Notes under the pieces: generated by a model | What the model saw: only the letters and a program-made list of their open reading frames with translations | Databases searched by the model: none | What the model was told of the DNA's origin: nothing | NCBI GenBank assembly: GCA_002355455.1 | Contig: AP017375.1 | Coordinates: 4,145,640-4,209,639 of the forward strand | Origin: Stanieria sp. NIES-3757 | Lineage (GTDB): Bacteria; Cyanobacteriota; Cyanobacteriia; Cyanobacteriales; Xenococcaceae | DNA length: 64,000 nucleotides | Direction of reading: 5' to 3' | Part shown: piece by piece, positions 9,147 to 18,179 of the stretch | Position numbering within the stretch: the stretch's first letter is position 1 | Layout: each line of letters starts with the position of its first letter | Position numbers and translations under genes: made by a program

Positions 9147-10061
9147 ATGATGCATAATTTTCTTCCCATTGCCTATTTTCAAAATCAGTTTGTTCCTTTT
9201 GAATCAGCTAATATTTCTATTGCTACCCACGCTTTACACTACGGAACAGGGGCTTTTGGTGGCTTAAGAGGTATTCCAGACCCAGAAAACGACCAACAAA
9301 TTTTATTATTTAGATTAGACCGTCATTCCCAAAGATTAAGTAGCAGTGCCAAGTTCCTTAACTACAATTTACCTGCGGATAAAATCGAAAAAATTATTAC
9401 TGAGTTTGTTCAAAAAAATCAACCAAAAACATCTTTTTATATTCGTCCTTTTGTTTATACTTCTGATTTAGGCATTGCGCCGAGATTACATAATATTCAG
9501 AAAGACTTTTTTGTTTATGGTTTAGAATTGGGTGATTATTTATCACCAGATGGTATTAATTGTCGAATTAGTTCTTGGCATCGTCAAGAAGACCGCAGTT
9601 TACCTTTAAGAGGTAAAATTAGTGGTGCATATATTACTTCTTCTTTAGCTAAAACTGAAGCCGTCGAATCTGGATTTGATGAAGCAATTTTATTAAATTC
9701 TCAAGGGAAAGTTTGTGAAGCTTCAGGAATGAATATTTTTGTCGTCAGAAATGGCAAATTAATTACTCCTGGCTCCGATCAAGATATTTTAGAAGGTATT
9801 ACGAGAGATAGTGTCATCACAGTTGCTAAAGATTTAGGGATAGAAACAATCGAACGTCCAGTAGATAAGACTGAATTATTGATTGCTGACGAAGTATTTT
9901 TAAGTGGTACTGCTGCAAAAATTACGCCAGTAAAAAGAATTGAAAACTATCATTTACCTGAACAAAAACCAATTACGGAAAAACTTAAAGAAAAATTAAC
10001 AGCAATTACCGAAAATCGCGATCCAAACTATCAGCAATGGGTGTATAAAGTTAAAATTTAA
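9147..10061 (+). CDS. ilvE: Class IV aminotransferase, branched-chain type
   Basis: PLP-dependent fold-type IV transaminase, most like branched-chain amino acid aminotransferase, which performs the last step of Leu/Ile/Val synthesis. Evidence is the opening HALHYGTGAFGG, the PLP-lysine region RGKISGAYI, the motif ESGFDEAILLNSQGKVCEASGMNIF and the C-terminal EVFLSGTAAKITPV. The length of 304 fits. D-amino-acid transaminase or aminodeoxychorismate lyase are related but fit less well. Confidence 0.88.
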   Translation: MMHNFLPIAYFQNQFVPFESANISIATHALHYGTGAFGGLRGIPDPENDQQILLFRLDRHSQRLSSSAKFLNYNLPADKIEKIITEFVQKNQPKTSFYIRPFVYTSDLGIAPRLHNIQKDFFVYGLELGDYLSPDGINCRISSWHRQEDRSLPLRGKISGAYITSSLAKTEAVESGFDEAILLNSQGKVCEASGMNIFVVRNGKLITPGSDQDILEGITRDSVITVAKDLGIETIERPVDKTELLIADEVFLSGTAAKITPVKRIENYHLPEQKPITEKLKEKLTAITENRDPNYQQWVYKVKI

Positions 10062-10095
10062 AGTTCAAAGTTCAAAATTCATTAACTAAATTGAG

Positions 10096-10575
10096 ATGAA
10101 TCTCACTCAGCTTAACTTTCCTCATCAAACCCAAACTCATCCTCAAGACAATTTTGCAATTACTTTTGCCCCCTTATACCTAGACGAAGTTTATCGACTA
10201 GCAGACGATCCTGCCAATGGTGCAGTAGTAGTGATGAGTGGTACAGTACGCAATCAAACTGGTGGTAAGCAAGTATTATCTTTAGAATATCAGGCTTATG
10301 AACCAATGGCGATCGCGGTATTTCGCTCGATTGCAGCTCAAATTCGTCAACAATGGCAAGATACTAATCGAGTAGTGATCCATCATCGTGTCGGACATTT
10401 AGAGATAGGAGATATCAGCGTTTTAGTAGCAGTTGGTTGCCCTCATCGTGCCGAAGCTTTTGAAGCCTGTCGTTATGCCATTGATACCCTCAAACATAAT
10501 GCCCCCATTTGGAAAAAAGAGTATTTTCAAGAGGCTGATGGGCAAATTACAACTCAATGGGTAAATTGTTGTTAA
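10096..10575 (+). CDS. moaE: Molybdopterin synthase catalytic subunit
   Basis: Large subunit that transfers sulfur from MoaD thiocarboxylate to precursor Z in molybdenum cofactor synthesis. Seen are GAVVVMSGTVRNQTGGKQVLSLEYQ split across the fold, IHHRVGHLEIGDISVLVAV, and the catalytic-lysine region LKHNAPIWKKE. The 159-residue length is typical. It lies 34 bp after the aminotransferase on the same strand; moaD is not in the window. Confidence 0.93.
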   Translation: MNLTQLNFPHQTQTHPQDNFAITFAPLYLDEVYRLADDPANGAVVVMSGTVRNQTGGKQVLSLEYQAYEPMAIAVFRSIAAQIRQQWQDTNRVVIHHRVGHLEIGDISVLVAVGCPHRAEAFEACRYAIDTLKHNAPIWKKEYFQEADGQITTQWVNCC

Positions 10576-10602
10576 ACTTGATTACTTTTTAGACTGTTAG
10601 TT

Positions 10603-12375
10603 TTAAGCATCTAGTCTCACTTTTCCGACTGGTTTAGCCAGACAAGTTAAAACATAACCTGCCTCACAATCAACATCATCATCGTAAACTACCTCTCCTG
10701 ATAATTTTTTAACCTTACAATGACCACAAAGCCCCATTCCACAACCATGAGGTAGAGCGACATTTTGAGCTTGGGCTGCTTCTAAAATAGAAGAATTGCG
10801 ATCTTGGCGCAGCGCAGAGCGGACAGCTTCGCTGGCGCGTACACGAGGAGTTTGCGCCTTGCAGTCGCGATCAAAACTAATCGCTTGACCAGATTTAGCT
10901 AACCAAACTATTGGTGCTGGGGTAGTAGCCACTGAGTTGTTTTGAGTAGGAAAAGGAATTACTTCAGTAGTAGCTGGAGCAGAAGTAGGCAGAATTGACA
11001 GAGGAGGAAGATGATGAGCTTCACAAGCTGATGAAGAGGAATGCCTAGAAACTTGAGCGTGAAAATTTGCTTCTAGTCTTTTGTTTCGATTAAGCTCGTT
11101 AAGAGAACCCTGATTATTTTGAATTTTGGGAGTAAGAAAAGATTCAGTTGCAGATAAAGCAGTACTAACCCCTGCAATTGGTAATTGAGCTACAGAATTA
11201 ACAGATTTTTGTTCTCGTTCAATATCACAGCTTTCTTCATAATAATTTTCCATCGGAAAATCCATCTCTTCTAATAAAGATTTAACTGAAGTTAGAAAAG
11301 AATTCAATCCGCAGACATAAACATTTCGTTCCTCAAAATCTGGCGCAATCATAGATAACATTGAGGTATTTAATCGACCAGTATAACCAAACCAAGCCTT
11401 ACCTAATTCAGGACGAGTAATCGTAACTGCTAGTTTAAAGTTATGATATCTAGCTGCCATCAATTCTAATTCAGAACGAAAAATCAAATCCTGAGGAATA
11501 CGCGCACTATGACAAAAGATAATATCTACCTCAGAAACAGTATCACAAAGCCAGCGAGACATCGACATCAGAGGTATAATTCCGTTACCAGCCGAAATAA
11601 AAAGTAATTTTGGAGTAGGATTAGTAAAACAACTAAATTTGCCCAGTGGACCTTTAATTTTCACTTCACTGCCAATCTCAAGCTGGTCATGTAACCAATT
11701 ACTCACTAAATCTGGTGATTGATTGGGTTGCTCGGCAGACGCAGAAACTCGTTTAACGGTGAGATCGAGCGTATGAGGGCGAGAAGGCGAGGAAGAAATT
11801 GAATAAGAACGTTTAATCGGTCTACCATCAATTTCTAGTTTAAGAGTAATAAATTGTCCTGGTTGATAGGTAAATAAAACTGGTGGTTCAGCTACAAATC
11901 TAAAAGTTTTGACATCATCAGTTTCTGAAATAATTTGCACGCAACGAACAATAAGTTCTCCTTTAGTCCAACGACTAATTGAAGTAGGTTCAATAGTTGC
12001 TAAAGGCATATAGTTTTTAGGAGTAGATGGATTAGGGGGAGTATTGATATTAATTTCACTAACTGATTTAATCCATAAAAGGTGAGAACCAAGATTCAGA
12101 CTATCAGAAGGATTAAGGGGATAATTTTGATTAACTGTGGTCAATTCATTATTGAGTCTCGAACCATTTCGACTGCCAAGGTCGGTATAGTAGTAGTTAC
12201 CATTTTTAAAAGTGATTTTGCCGTGAATTCTACTAACTAGAGAATCTTGCAGTACGATACAACAACGTTCTTCTCTGCCAATCAAACATTCTTGATTAAG
12301 CATCTTTTCAGGCGTAATATAAATAGTGATAATTTTTTGGGGTTGTTTGCTGTTGACAATAATAATTTCTGGCAT
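10603..12375 (-). CDS. FHA - flavin reductase - [2Fe-2S] ferredoxin fusion protein
   Basis: A 590-residue protein with three modules. An N-terminal FHA phosphopeptide-binding domain (about 1-105) has IGREERC, SRIHG and DLGSRNGS. It is followed by a ferredoxin-NADP reductase-like core (about 130-370) with the FAD motif RSYSIS and the NAD-binding start LLFISAGNGIIPLMS. After a long Ser/Thr/Pro-rich linker (about 385-490) comes a plant-type ferredoxin domain with CGMGLCGHC and a distal Cys in YVLTCLA. The layout matches HCP/phenol-hydroxylase-type reductases with FHA added. The ferredoxin domain carries a 23-residue in-frame insertion encoded by a repeat (10798-10872). Substrate and partner are unknown. 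Confidence 0.85.
   Translation of the reverse strand: MPEIIIVNSKQPQKIITIYITPEKMLNQECLIGREERCCIVLQDSLVSRIHGKITFKNGNYYYTDLGSRNGSRLNNELTTVNQNYPLNPSDSLNLGSHLLWIKSVSEININTPPNPSTPKNYMPLATIEPTSISRWTKGELIVRCVQIISETDDVKTFRFVAEPPVLFTYQPGQFITLKLEIDGRPIKRSYSISSSPSRPHTLDLTVKRVSASAEQPNQSPDLVSNWLHDQLEIGSEVKIKGPLGKFSCFTNPTPKLLFISAGNGIIPLMSMSRWLCDTVSEVDIIFCHSARIPQDLIFRSELELMAARYHNFKLAVTITRPELGKAWFGYTGRLNTSMLSMIAPDFEERNVYVCGLNSFLTSVKSLLEEMDFPMENYYEESCDIEREQKSVNSVAQLPIAGVSTALSATESFLTPKIQNNQGSLNELNRNKRLEANFHAQVSRHSSSSACEAHHLPPLSILPTSAPATTEVIPFPTQNNSVATTPAPIVWLAKSGQAISFDRDCKAQTPRVRASEAVRSALRQDRNSSILEAAQAQNVALPHGCGMGLCGHCKVKKLSGEVVYDDDVDCEAGYVLTCLAKPVGKVRLDA
10798..10872. repeat. 69-bp in-frame repeat insertion within the ferredoxin domain
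   Basis: The hexamer GCGATC occurs at 10798-10803 and again at 10867-10872, exactly 69 bp (23 codons) apart. Removing one interval restores a normal ferredoxin reading, AISFDRNSSILEAAQAQ. The inserted DNA is GC-rich and contains internal hairpins (for example GGCGCAGCGC). It shares GGCGCGTAC-CGAG with an intergenic copy near 22829-22842. It reads as a small dispersed element inserted at a HIP1-like site with duplication of GCGATC. Confidence 0.75.
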
Positions 12376-12545
12376 TGCTTGATCCTGAAAATGTTTTGGG
12401 GTAAATAAAATAAATATTAATTAAATTGTTAACTGATTATTTAAGTTGGAATGAACTCAATTATCATTGAGTTGTTTTACTTAACTGTTATCTCAATCAA
12501 AAGGTTTATTTAGGTATTACGTTAAACTAATCCAGAATTATGCAA

Positions 12546-13253
12546 TTATCTACTTAAAGCAATTTCTGTTAAATCTTGACGAAGTTGTCGAATTTCAGAG
12601 GCAAGTGAGAGCAATTGTTCGATGGTCAAAGATTGATATTTTTCTTGTCTTAAAAGATGTAGTAATTGTTCTAAAGTAGAAGTCTCTCCATGAGATTGGT
12701 TGAAAATATTAAAAGCAGTTTCTTTAACAAGCTTGTTAATTAACGGCTCGCTTAGTAAATGATGGGCTTCAGTTTTTGCTAATTGAGAATTGAGTTGATT
12801 TAGAGCATAAAGACTAGCAGCTTGAATAACAGGATTAGGTTCGTGTAATAATTCTCTGAGAACTTGTTCTATTGCTGCTGAAGTTAAATAAGTTTTGCCT
12901 CTAACAACTGCTATAAATCCACAGGGATGAAAATCAGGATGTAATTCTTGAAAAATCACTCGACTAAGACGTTGTTGCCATTGAGCAGTTTGAGCTTGAA
13001 AAATTAAAGTTATTGCTTCTTTAGCTAAAATCCCAGTGCGTCTAGCTAACTGAATTACGTCTGGTTGATCATCAAGCGTTTCTAAAACAGCTAGTAAAGC
13101 GAGAATAATTAGTTGTTGTTTGGTTAAGAGAAATTTACGCAATAACACAAAGACAGGATTATGCTCTTGAAATCTTAAATTGCTTAAAATTTGATAGCGA
13201 GAAGCCTCTACTTCTAAAAGTGCTAATAATTTTTCTGCCTTAAGAATAGTCAT
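12546..13253 (-). CDS. HEAT-repeat-like protein
   Basis: A 235-residue, almost all-helical, leucine-rich soluble protein. Helical pairs such as NPVIQAASLYALNQLN and QQLIILALLAVLETLDDQPD resemble HEAT repeats (about residues 40-180). No catalytic motif, signal peptide or membrane segment is seen. Some cyanobacterial transporters and signalling proteins carry similar helical-repeat modules, so a protein-interaction role is an inference. It is divergent from the small gene at 13491. Specific function not recognised. Confidence 0.6.
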   Translation of the reverse strand: MTILKAEKLLALLEVEASRYQILSNLRFQEHNPVFVLLRKFLLTKQQLIILALLAVLETLDDQPDVIQLARRTGILAKEAITLIFQAQTAQWQQRLSRVIFQELHPDFHPCGFIAVVRGKTYLTSAAIEQVLRELLHEPNPVIQAASLYALNQLNSQLAKTEAHHLLSEPLINKLVKETAFNIFNQSHGETSTLEQLLHLLRQEKYQSLTIEQLLSLASEIRQLRQDLTEIALSR

Positions 13254-13490
13254 CCCCCAAAAAATCCTTTTGTCACCTAATTTTTTGTAGGTTATATTGA
13301 GATGATTTATGCAGTTTTATCGCAATTTTTGCTTTTAATCCTCAATTTTGAGGTTAATTAATCAAAACTGTTGTAACAAAACTTGACAAAACAACCTTTC
13401 TCAAGTAGTCATCAAGTTGACATACACTTTTCACAGATTTGTCATTTCAGTAAATTATTTTGAAAATAATCCTTGTATAGAAAATAGCTC

Positions 13491-13697
13491 ATGAATACAA
13501 ATACCTCCAAAAGCTGGTGGCAACAATATCGCGAAGCTGTTCGTCGTTCTAGACTATACCAAGAACTTTTAATGCTGTTACATGGTCAACAAGATACGGC
13601 TCAAAGACTAATTAACTTTGAGAAAAGTAAAAACCCTGGTCATTTAGAAAGCTGGTATTTAGATAAAGTTATTTATGATTTAAGAAAAGAAGCTTAG
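13491..13697 (+). CDS. Small uncharacterised protein
   Basis: A 68-residue basic protein rich in Trp, Arg and Leu (SWWQQYREAVRRSRLYQELL...PGHLESWYLDKVIYDL). It looks like a genuine small helical protein: codon use matches neighbours, it has an ATG start, and no overlapping gene competes. It contains no known motif. It converges on the helicase gene with a single base between stop codons. Function unknown. Confidence 0.6.
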   Translation: MNTNTSKSWWQQYREAVRRSRLYQELLMLLHGQQDTAQRLINFEKSKNPGHLESWYLDKVIYDLRKEA

Positions 13698-13698
13698 G

Positions 13699-15198
13699 TT
13701 ACTCTTGTGATTGATTAGGATGCCAAGGATTAGATTGTTCGGCAGCTTTTAATTTTCTTCCAGGATTGATTTGCTGAGGAGAAGGAAAGGAAAGGAGTTC
13801 TAGTTGATGAGATGAAGTAGGTTGTTCGGGAGATTCTCCTCTTCGACGTTGAGAGGTTTTCTCTTCGCTAGTGTTTTCTGTCACTACTTCATAGAGAATT
13901 GCTTGCTTATTTTGAATGTTTCCTTTTCGTAATACTCTACCAAGTCGCTGAATATATTCTCTAGTCGAACCAGTTCCCGATAAAATAATGGCAATCCTAG
14001 CATCGGGTACGTCTACTCCTTCATTAAGGACGTGCGAAGCAATCAAAATTTTAAATTCTCCTGCTTTATAACGTTTCAGAATCTCATGACGTTCTTTAAC
14101 TGGAGTTTGATAGGTAATGGCAGGAATTAGAAATTCTTGAGAAATACGGTATACGGTAGCATTATCGTTAGTAAAAATTAGAATCTTTTCAGGATAATGT
14201 TTAGTAATTAGATCGATTAATACCCTTAATTTGGCATCTGTACCCAAAGCAATTTCTTTAGCTTCTCGATGAGCTAACATAGCTGCTCTACCTTGTGGCG
14301 ATCGCGCACTGGCTTGCACAAATAATTGCCAACCTTCTAAACTTCCCAGTGAGATATTCGCTTGACGTAAAAAGTCGTTGCGAGTTTGGATTGCTTGATC
14401 GTAGGTTTGCTGTTCTTTTTGAGATAATTTGACTTTGATCTGGATGATTTTATGAGAGGCTAAGGTATTTCCAGCTAGTTCCTTGGCTGTTTTGCGATAA
14501 ATTACTTTACCGATTAAAGTATCCAAAAAACGATGATTGCCATCAGTACGTTCGGGAGTGGCAGTTAAACCCAAACGATAAGGTGCGATCGCATATTCGG
14601 CAATGACTCGAAAAAAATCTGTAGGTAAATGATGACATTCATCAAAGACAATCAAAGCATATTTATTGCCCAGAGTTTCGGCGTGAATAGCTGCACTGTT
14701 ATAAGTTGCAATTAGAATCGGAGAGCGATCGCGAGAACCTCCGCCTAACAAGCCTACTTCAACATCGGGAAAAGCCGATTCAAGTTGAGCATACCACTGA
14801 TGCATTAAATCTAAAGTCGGTACTACTACTAAGGTAGTGCGAGGAGTAGCTTGCATTGCTAGTTGAGCCAAATAAGTTTTTCCTCCTGCCGTTGGTAAAA
14901 CTACTACTCCTTGTCTTTGAGATTGTTTCCAAGCGAGTAAGGCTTCTTGTTGATGAGGATAAGGTTCGATTTCAACACAAGAATTCAATTCCAGGGCATA
15001 AAAATCTTTGGCATCATCAATAAATTGTGACTCTTCTGCTTGTAGAGCTTCTACCAAAGGACGATAGTAAATAGCTGGGATCCGAAACTTTTCAATGCGA
15101 TCATCCCAGATGGCATATTCTAGCCATAATTTACCTTTTGGTGGAGGATGCAGTATTAAAGTACCTCGGTCAAATTTTAATTGGGAGATGCGAGGCAT
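13699..15198 (-). CDS. XPB/Rad25-like superfamily 2 DNA helicase
   Basis: ATP-dependent SF2 helicase with order typical of bacterial XPB-like proteins. An N-terminal damage-recognition-like region (about 1-75) precedes Walker A LPTAGGKT, Walker B DECHH and motif III LTATPER. The second RecA domain contains ILIASHVLNEGVDVPDA and the arginine-finger motif QRLGRVLRKG. The C-terminal 50 residues are low complexity. I choose ATG at 15198, because the seven extra codons up to a TTG at 15219 fall in a repetitive intergenic sequence (TTGATAACTGATAAC). A role in DNA repair is inferred from the family. Confidence 0.85.
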   Translation of the reverse strand: MPRISQLKFDRGTLILHPPPKGKLWLEYAIWDDRIEKFRIPAIYYRPLVEALQAEESQFIDDAKDFYALELNSCVEIEPYPHQQEALLAWKQSQRQGVVVLPTAGGKTYLAQLAMQATPRTTLVVVPTLDLMHQWYAQLESAFPDVEVGLLGGGSRDRSPILIATYNSAAIHAETLGNKYALIVFDECHHLPTDFFRVIAEYAIAPYRLGLTATPERTDGNHRFLDTLIGKVIYRKTAKELAGNTLASHKIIQIKVKLSQKEQQTYDQAIQTRNDFLRQANISLGSLEGWQLFVQASARSPQGRAAMLAHREAKEIALGTDAKLRVLIDLITKHYPEKILIFTNDNATVYRISQEFLIPAITYQTPVKERHEILKRYKAGEFKILIASHVLNEGVDVPDARIAIILSGTGSTREYIQRLGRVLRKGNIQNKQAILYEVVTENTSEEKTSQRRRGESPEQPTSSHQLELLSFPSPQQINPGRKLKAAEQSNPWHPNQSQE

Positions 15199-15223
15199 AT
15201 CTCGGTTATCAGTTATCAATTAG

Positions 15224-15243
15224 AGACGTAATATATTACGTCT
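15224..15243. repeat. Perfect 20-bp palindrome
   Basis: AGACGTAATA followed directly by its reverse complement, just upstream of the helicase start. It is a possible small dispersed repeat or a cruciform/operator site; nothing distinguishes these options. Confidence 0.5.
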
Positions 15244-15303
15244 GTACAGTTATTAGTTTAAATCAACTGTTTACTCTTAATTGTTTACTGACAGATAAAC
15301 TTT

Positions 15304-16350
15304 TTAATTAACGTTACTGATATCAGGTCCAGATGAATTACTGCCACCTCGATAGGAAACTAATACCCAACTAGCCAAACTGAGAGACATGGCAGCAGTT
15401 AAAATAGCTGCGATCATACAATTACGCATTATTCGCATTTGCTTGTCAAGATCGCGAAAAGAAGCTCTAAGCGGATTAATTACTGTCACCAATTCAGTGC
15501 GATATTTAAGTTCAAATTCTTCTAAAGAAGGACGCATATCATCTCTTTGCACAGCCCATTCTTGTAAAGCAGCCCTTTGACGAGCCCAATCTTCTAAAGC
15601 GTTAGCTAATTGAGTGTCTGATTCCCTTTTTAAATTAACTATTTGTTGATTCATTTGAGAGCTTAAATTGCGATTAGATTCATTCATTTGAGTTTGTAGA
15701 TCTAGAACTTCACTACGCAATGATTCCCAAGTATTACTATTAATAATTTCTAACTGAATTAAGCGTTGATCGCAATTAGCTATTTTATCGATCAGTAAGT
15801 TTTCTAATTCACTCAGACGTTGTTGAGTTATATTGTCAAAGTTACTAGTCTGCTTGAGTGTTTCTAAAGAAAATTTCACTTCTTCTAGTTGCTTTTGGAA
15901 CTTGTGACGATAAGTTTCCATCAACTCTTCTAATTTAGTTTTAAGAGCGATCGCGCTATCATCACTGCTAGGTACAGAAAGAGTCTGATTATGATAAACC
16001 GAACGAATTTTATGAGCTAATTCTTCAGCAGTAGTATTTTTGAGTAGATAAGCTTTCGCACCTGCTTTTAAAGATTTTCCTAAATAATTATCATCATCAT
16101 GCGCGCTTAAGAAAATAACTTTAACTTGAGGAAAACGCTCACAGATAATTTTGGTAGCACTTAAACCATTCATGCCCGGCATATCTATGTCCATCAAAAC
16201 AATATCGGGTTGAAGTATTTCGACTTGATCGAGAGCTTGTTCCCCATTATGAGCTACTCCAACCACCTGAAAATCCTGTTCTACCTCTAGCCAGGTTTTT
16301 AGCACTTCACACAGAAGAGCTTGATCATCTACTAATAAAATACTAATCAT
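15304..16350 (-). CDS. Response-regulator receiver with coiled coil and C-terminal membrane anchor
   Basis: Residues 1-120 form a complete receiver domain with acidic pair D8/D9, phosphoacceptor D54 (DIVLMDIDMP), switch Ser S82 and K104. There is no DNA-binding domain. A long coiled coil (about 135-305) and one membrane segment (about 311-334, MIAAILTAAMSLSLASWVLV) near the C-terminus follow. The receiver is the same length and very similar in its motifs to that of the receiver-Wzz fusion at 44953-46905. It is probably a membrane-tethered signalling or scaffold protein. No cognate kinase is adjacent. Confidence 0.8.
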   Translation of the reverse strand: MISILLVDDQALLCEVLKTWLEVEQDFQVVGVAHNGEQALDQVEILQPDIVLMDIDMPGMNGLSATKIICERFPQVKVIFLSAHDDDNYLGKSLKAGAKAYLLKNTTAEELAHKIRSVYHNQTLSVPSSDDSAIALKTKLEELMETYRHKFQKQLEEVKFSLETLKQTSNFDNITQQRLSELENLLIDKIANCDQRLIQLEIINSNTWESLRSEVLDLQTQMNESNRNLSSQMNQQIVNLKRESDTQLANALEDWARQRAALQEWAVQRDDMRPSLEEFELKYRTELVTVINPLRASFRDLDKQMRIMRNCMIAAILTAAMSLSLASWVLVSYRGGSNSSGPDISNVN

Positions 16351-16495
16351 TCAATCTACCTGAACAAAATTTAGATAAATAGTATATTTAGGCTTGCAAT
16401 AGATCTTAAACGATCGCTTTAATCTTTCGTGGTAGAAAGTCAATTCTTCAATTATATGTAAAGATATTCATGATTTGGTCTGTAAAAATAAGGTT

Positions 16496-16525
16496 TTGAC
16501 AAGCATTCTTAATTGATTTGATAGT
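16496..16525 (+). promoter_or_regulatory. Candidate sigma70-type promoter of the CPA1 antiporter
   Basis: TTGACA at 16496-16501 and GATAGT at 16520-16525, spaced 18 bp, lie about 40 bp before the start codon of the antiporter. The -35 is perfect; the -10 matches 4 of 6. Confidence 0.4.
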
Positions 16526-16563
16526 AAATGTATGTCGTTTTTTAAGACTTTAGGAGTGTTTTA

Positions 16564-18129
16564 ATGTCTCTTGAATCTAGTATGGCTGAAGTTTCAATTA
16601 AAGGCAATCTCGAGCAATTTTTAATTGTTTTGTCTGTATCTTTAAGTGTTGCAACAGTTTCAAGAATCTTTAGTTGGTTTAGAAAAATTCCTTACACACT
16701 TTTATTAGTAATTGTTGGATTAGGTTTAGCTTTTGTCGATATTCGCTTAGTCAATCTTTCACCAGAATTAATTTTAGAAATATTTTTGCCTCCATTATTG
16801 TTTGAAGCAGCGTGGAATATTCGTTGGCAAAGTTTAAAAGAAAATTTATTGCCAGTGATAATTTTTGCTGTCTTGGGAGTGGTTATTTCTGTGGTGGGAA
16901 TTGCTTTGGCTTTGAGTCAATTGACAACTTTATCGCTTTCAACTGCTTTATTAATAGGAGCTAGTTTATCAGCCACCGATCCTGTTTCTGTGGTAGCTTT
17001 ATTTCGAGAATTAGGTGCAAGTAAACGCCTCACAATTTTAATGGAAGGAGAAAGTTTATTTAATGATGGTGTTGCGGTAGTTGCGTTTTTATTATTAGTA
17101 GGAATTCCTTTGGGTTTAGAAGAGTTTTCTCTACCAACAACTATTACTCGTTTCACTACTTTTGTAGGTATTGGTTTAGGAATTGGTTGCATTATTGGTT
17201 TTGGAATTTCTTATTTAACTCAAAGATTCGATCTACCTTTGGTCGAACAATCTCTGACTTTGGTTTCGGCTTATGGTACTTATTTAATTACTGAAGAATT
17301 GGGTGGTTCAGGAGTAATTGGAGTAGTTACAGTAGGGATTATTTTAGGTAATTTTGGCTCTCGAATTGGGATGAATCCCCGTACTAGATTATTGGTTTCT
17401 GAATTTTGGGAATTTTTAGCTTTTTTTGTGAATTCAATTGTCTTTTTATTAATTGGTGACCAAATAAATTTTGCTAGTCTAATTAATAATTTAGATTTAA
17501 TTAGTGTTGCGATCGCGTCTGTTTTAATTACTAGAGCAGTTGTCATTTATGGTTTGGGTAGTTTTTGTAATTTATTTAGTAAAACTCAACTTAATTGGCG
17601 CGAACAAACTGTACTGTGGTGGGGTGGTTTAAGAGGTTCGGTTTCGATTGCTGTGGCTTTAAGTGTTCCTGCTTTATTATCAGGTAAACAGGAAATAATT
17701 GATACAGTATTTGGTGTGGTTTTATTTACTTTATTGGTTCAGGGTTTAACTACTAAGTGGGTATTAGAAAAATTAAATTTAATTGGCGATCAACCTTTAA
17801 GACAAGAATATTCAGAATTATTAGCTCGTCGAACTGCTTTAAAAAGAATAATTAATTTTTTGGCTACTACAGATGTTGATCCAGAAATTGAACCCGAATT
17901 TTATCGTTATCAACAAGGATTAGTGAAAGGACAATTGCAAAGTATCGAAGAAAAAATTGCCAAAATGCAAAAGGAACATTCTAATCTGCGATCGCTAGCA
18001 ATAGAACAATTCAAAGAACAATTATTGGATCTTGAAGCAAATACTTATGCTGAATTAATTAGAGTAGGAAAATTAAATAATAATCTTTCTCCTCTCTTAC
18101 AAGAAATTATGGCTCAAGCAGAAGATTGA
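16564..18129 (+). CDS. CPA1-family Na+/H+ antiporter
   Basis: Sodium/proton exchanger of the NhaP/NHE (CPA1) type. Roughly 12 membrane segments cover residues 15-405, with LPPLLFEAAWNIRW and the transport-site motifs SATDPVSVVALFRELG and EGESLFNDGVAVVAF. The C-terminal 115 residues form a cytosolic helical tail. Length (521) and sequence resemble cyanobacterial NhaS1-type antiporters. An AGGAG five bases before the ATG supports the start. It converges on a CPA2 antiporter. Confidence 0.9.
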   Translation: MSLESSMAEVSIKGNLEQFLIVLSVSLSVATVSRIFSWFRKIPYTLLLVIVGLGLAFVDIRLVNLSPELILEIFLPPLLFEAAWNIRWQSLKENLLPVIIFAVLGVVISVVGIALALSQLTTLSLSTALLIGASLSATDPVSVVALFRELGASKRLTILMEGESLFNDGVAVVAFLLLVGIPLGLEEFSLPTTITRFTTFVGIGLGIGCIIGFGISYLTQRFDLPLVEQSLTLVSAYGTYLITEELGGSGVIGVVTVGIILGNFGSRIGMNPRTRLLVSEFWEFLAFFVNSIVFLLIGDQINFASLINNLDLISVAIASVLITRAVVIYGLGSFCNLFSKTQLNWREQTVLWWGGLRGSVSIAVALSVPALLSGKQEIIDTVFGVVLFTLLVQGLTTKWVLEKLNLIGDQPLRQEYSELLARRTALKRIINFLATTDVDPEIEPEFYRYQQGLVKGQLQSIEEKIAKMQKEHSNLRSLAIEQFKEQLLDLEANTYAELIRVGKLNNNLSPLLQEIMAQAED

Positions 18130-18152
18130 TTCAGTTATCAGTTACCCCCTAC

Positions 18153-18173
18153 GGGCAAAACACTGCCTTGCCC
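18153..18173. terminator. GGGCAA...TTGCCC hairpin between convergent antiporters
   Basis: Inverted repeat GGGCAA / TTGCCC with a 9-nt loop followed by TTACTTTT. It lies in the 50-bp gap between convergent genes, so it may end the CPA1 antiporter transcript. It belongs to the repeat family CGGGCAAGGCACTGCCTTGCC, also seen near 60299 and 61877. Confidence 0.5.
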
Positions 18174-18179
18174 TTACTT

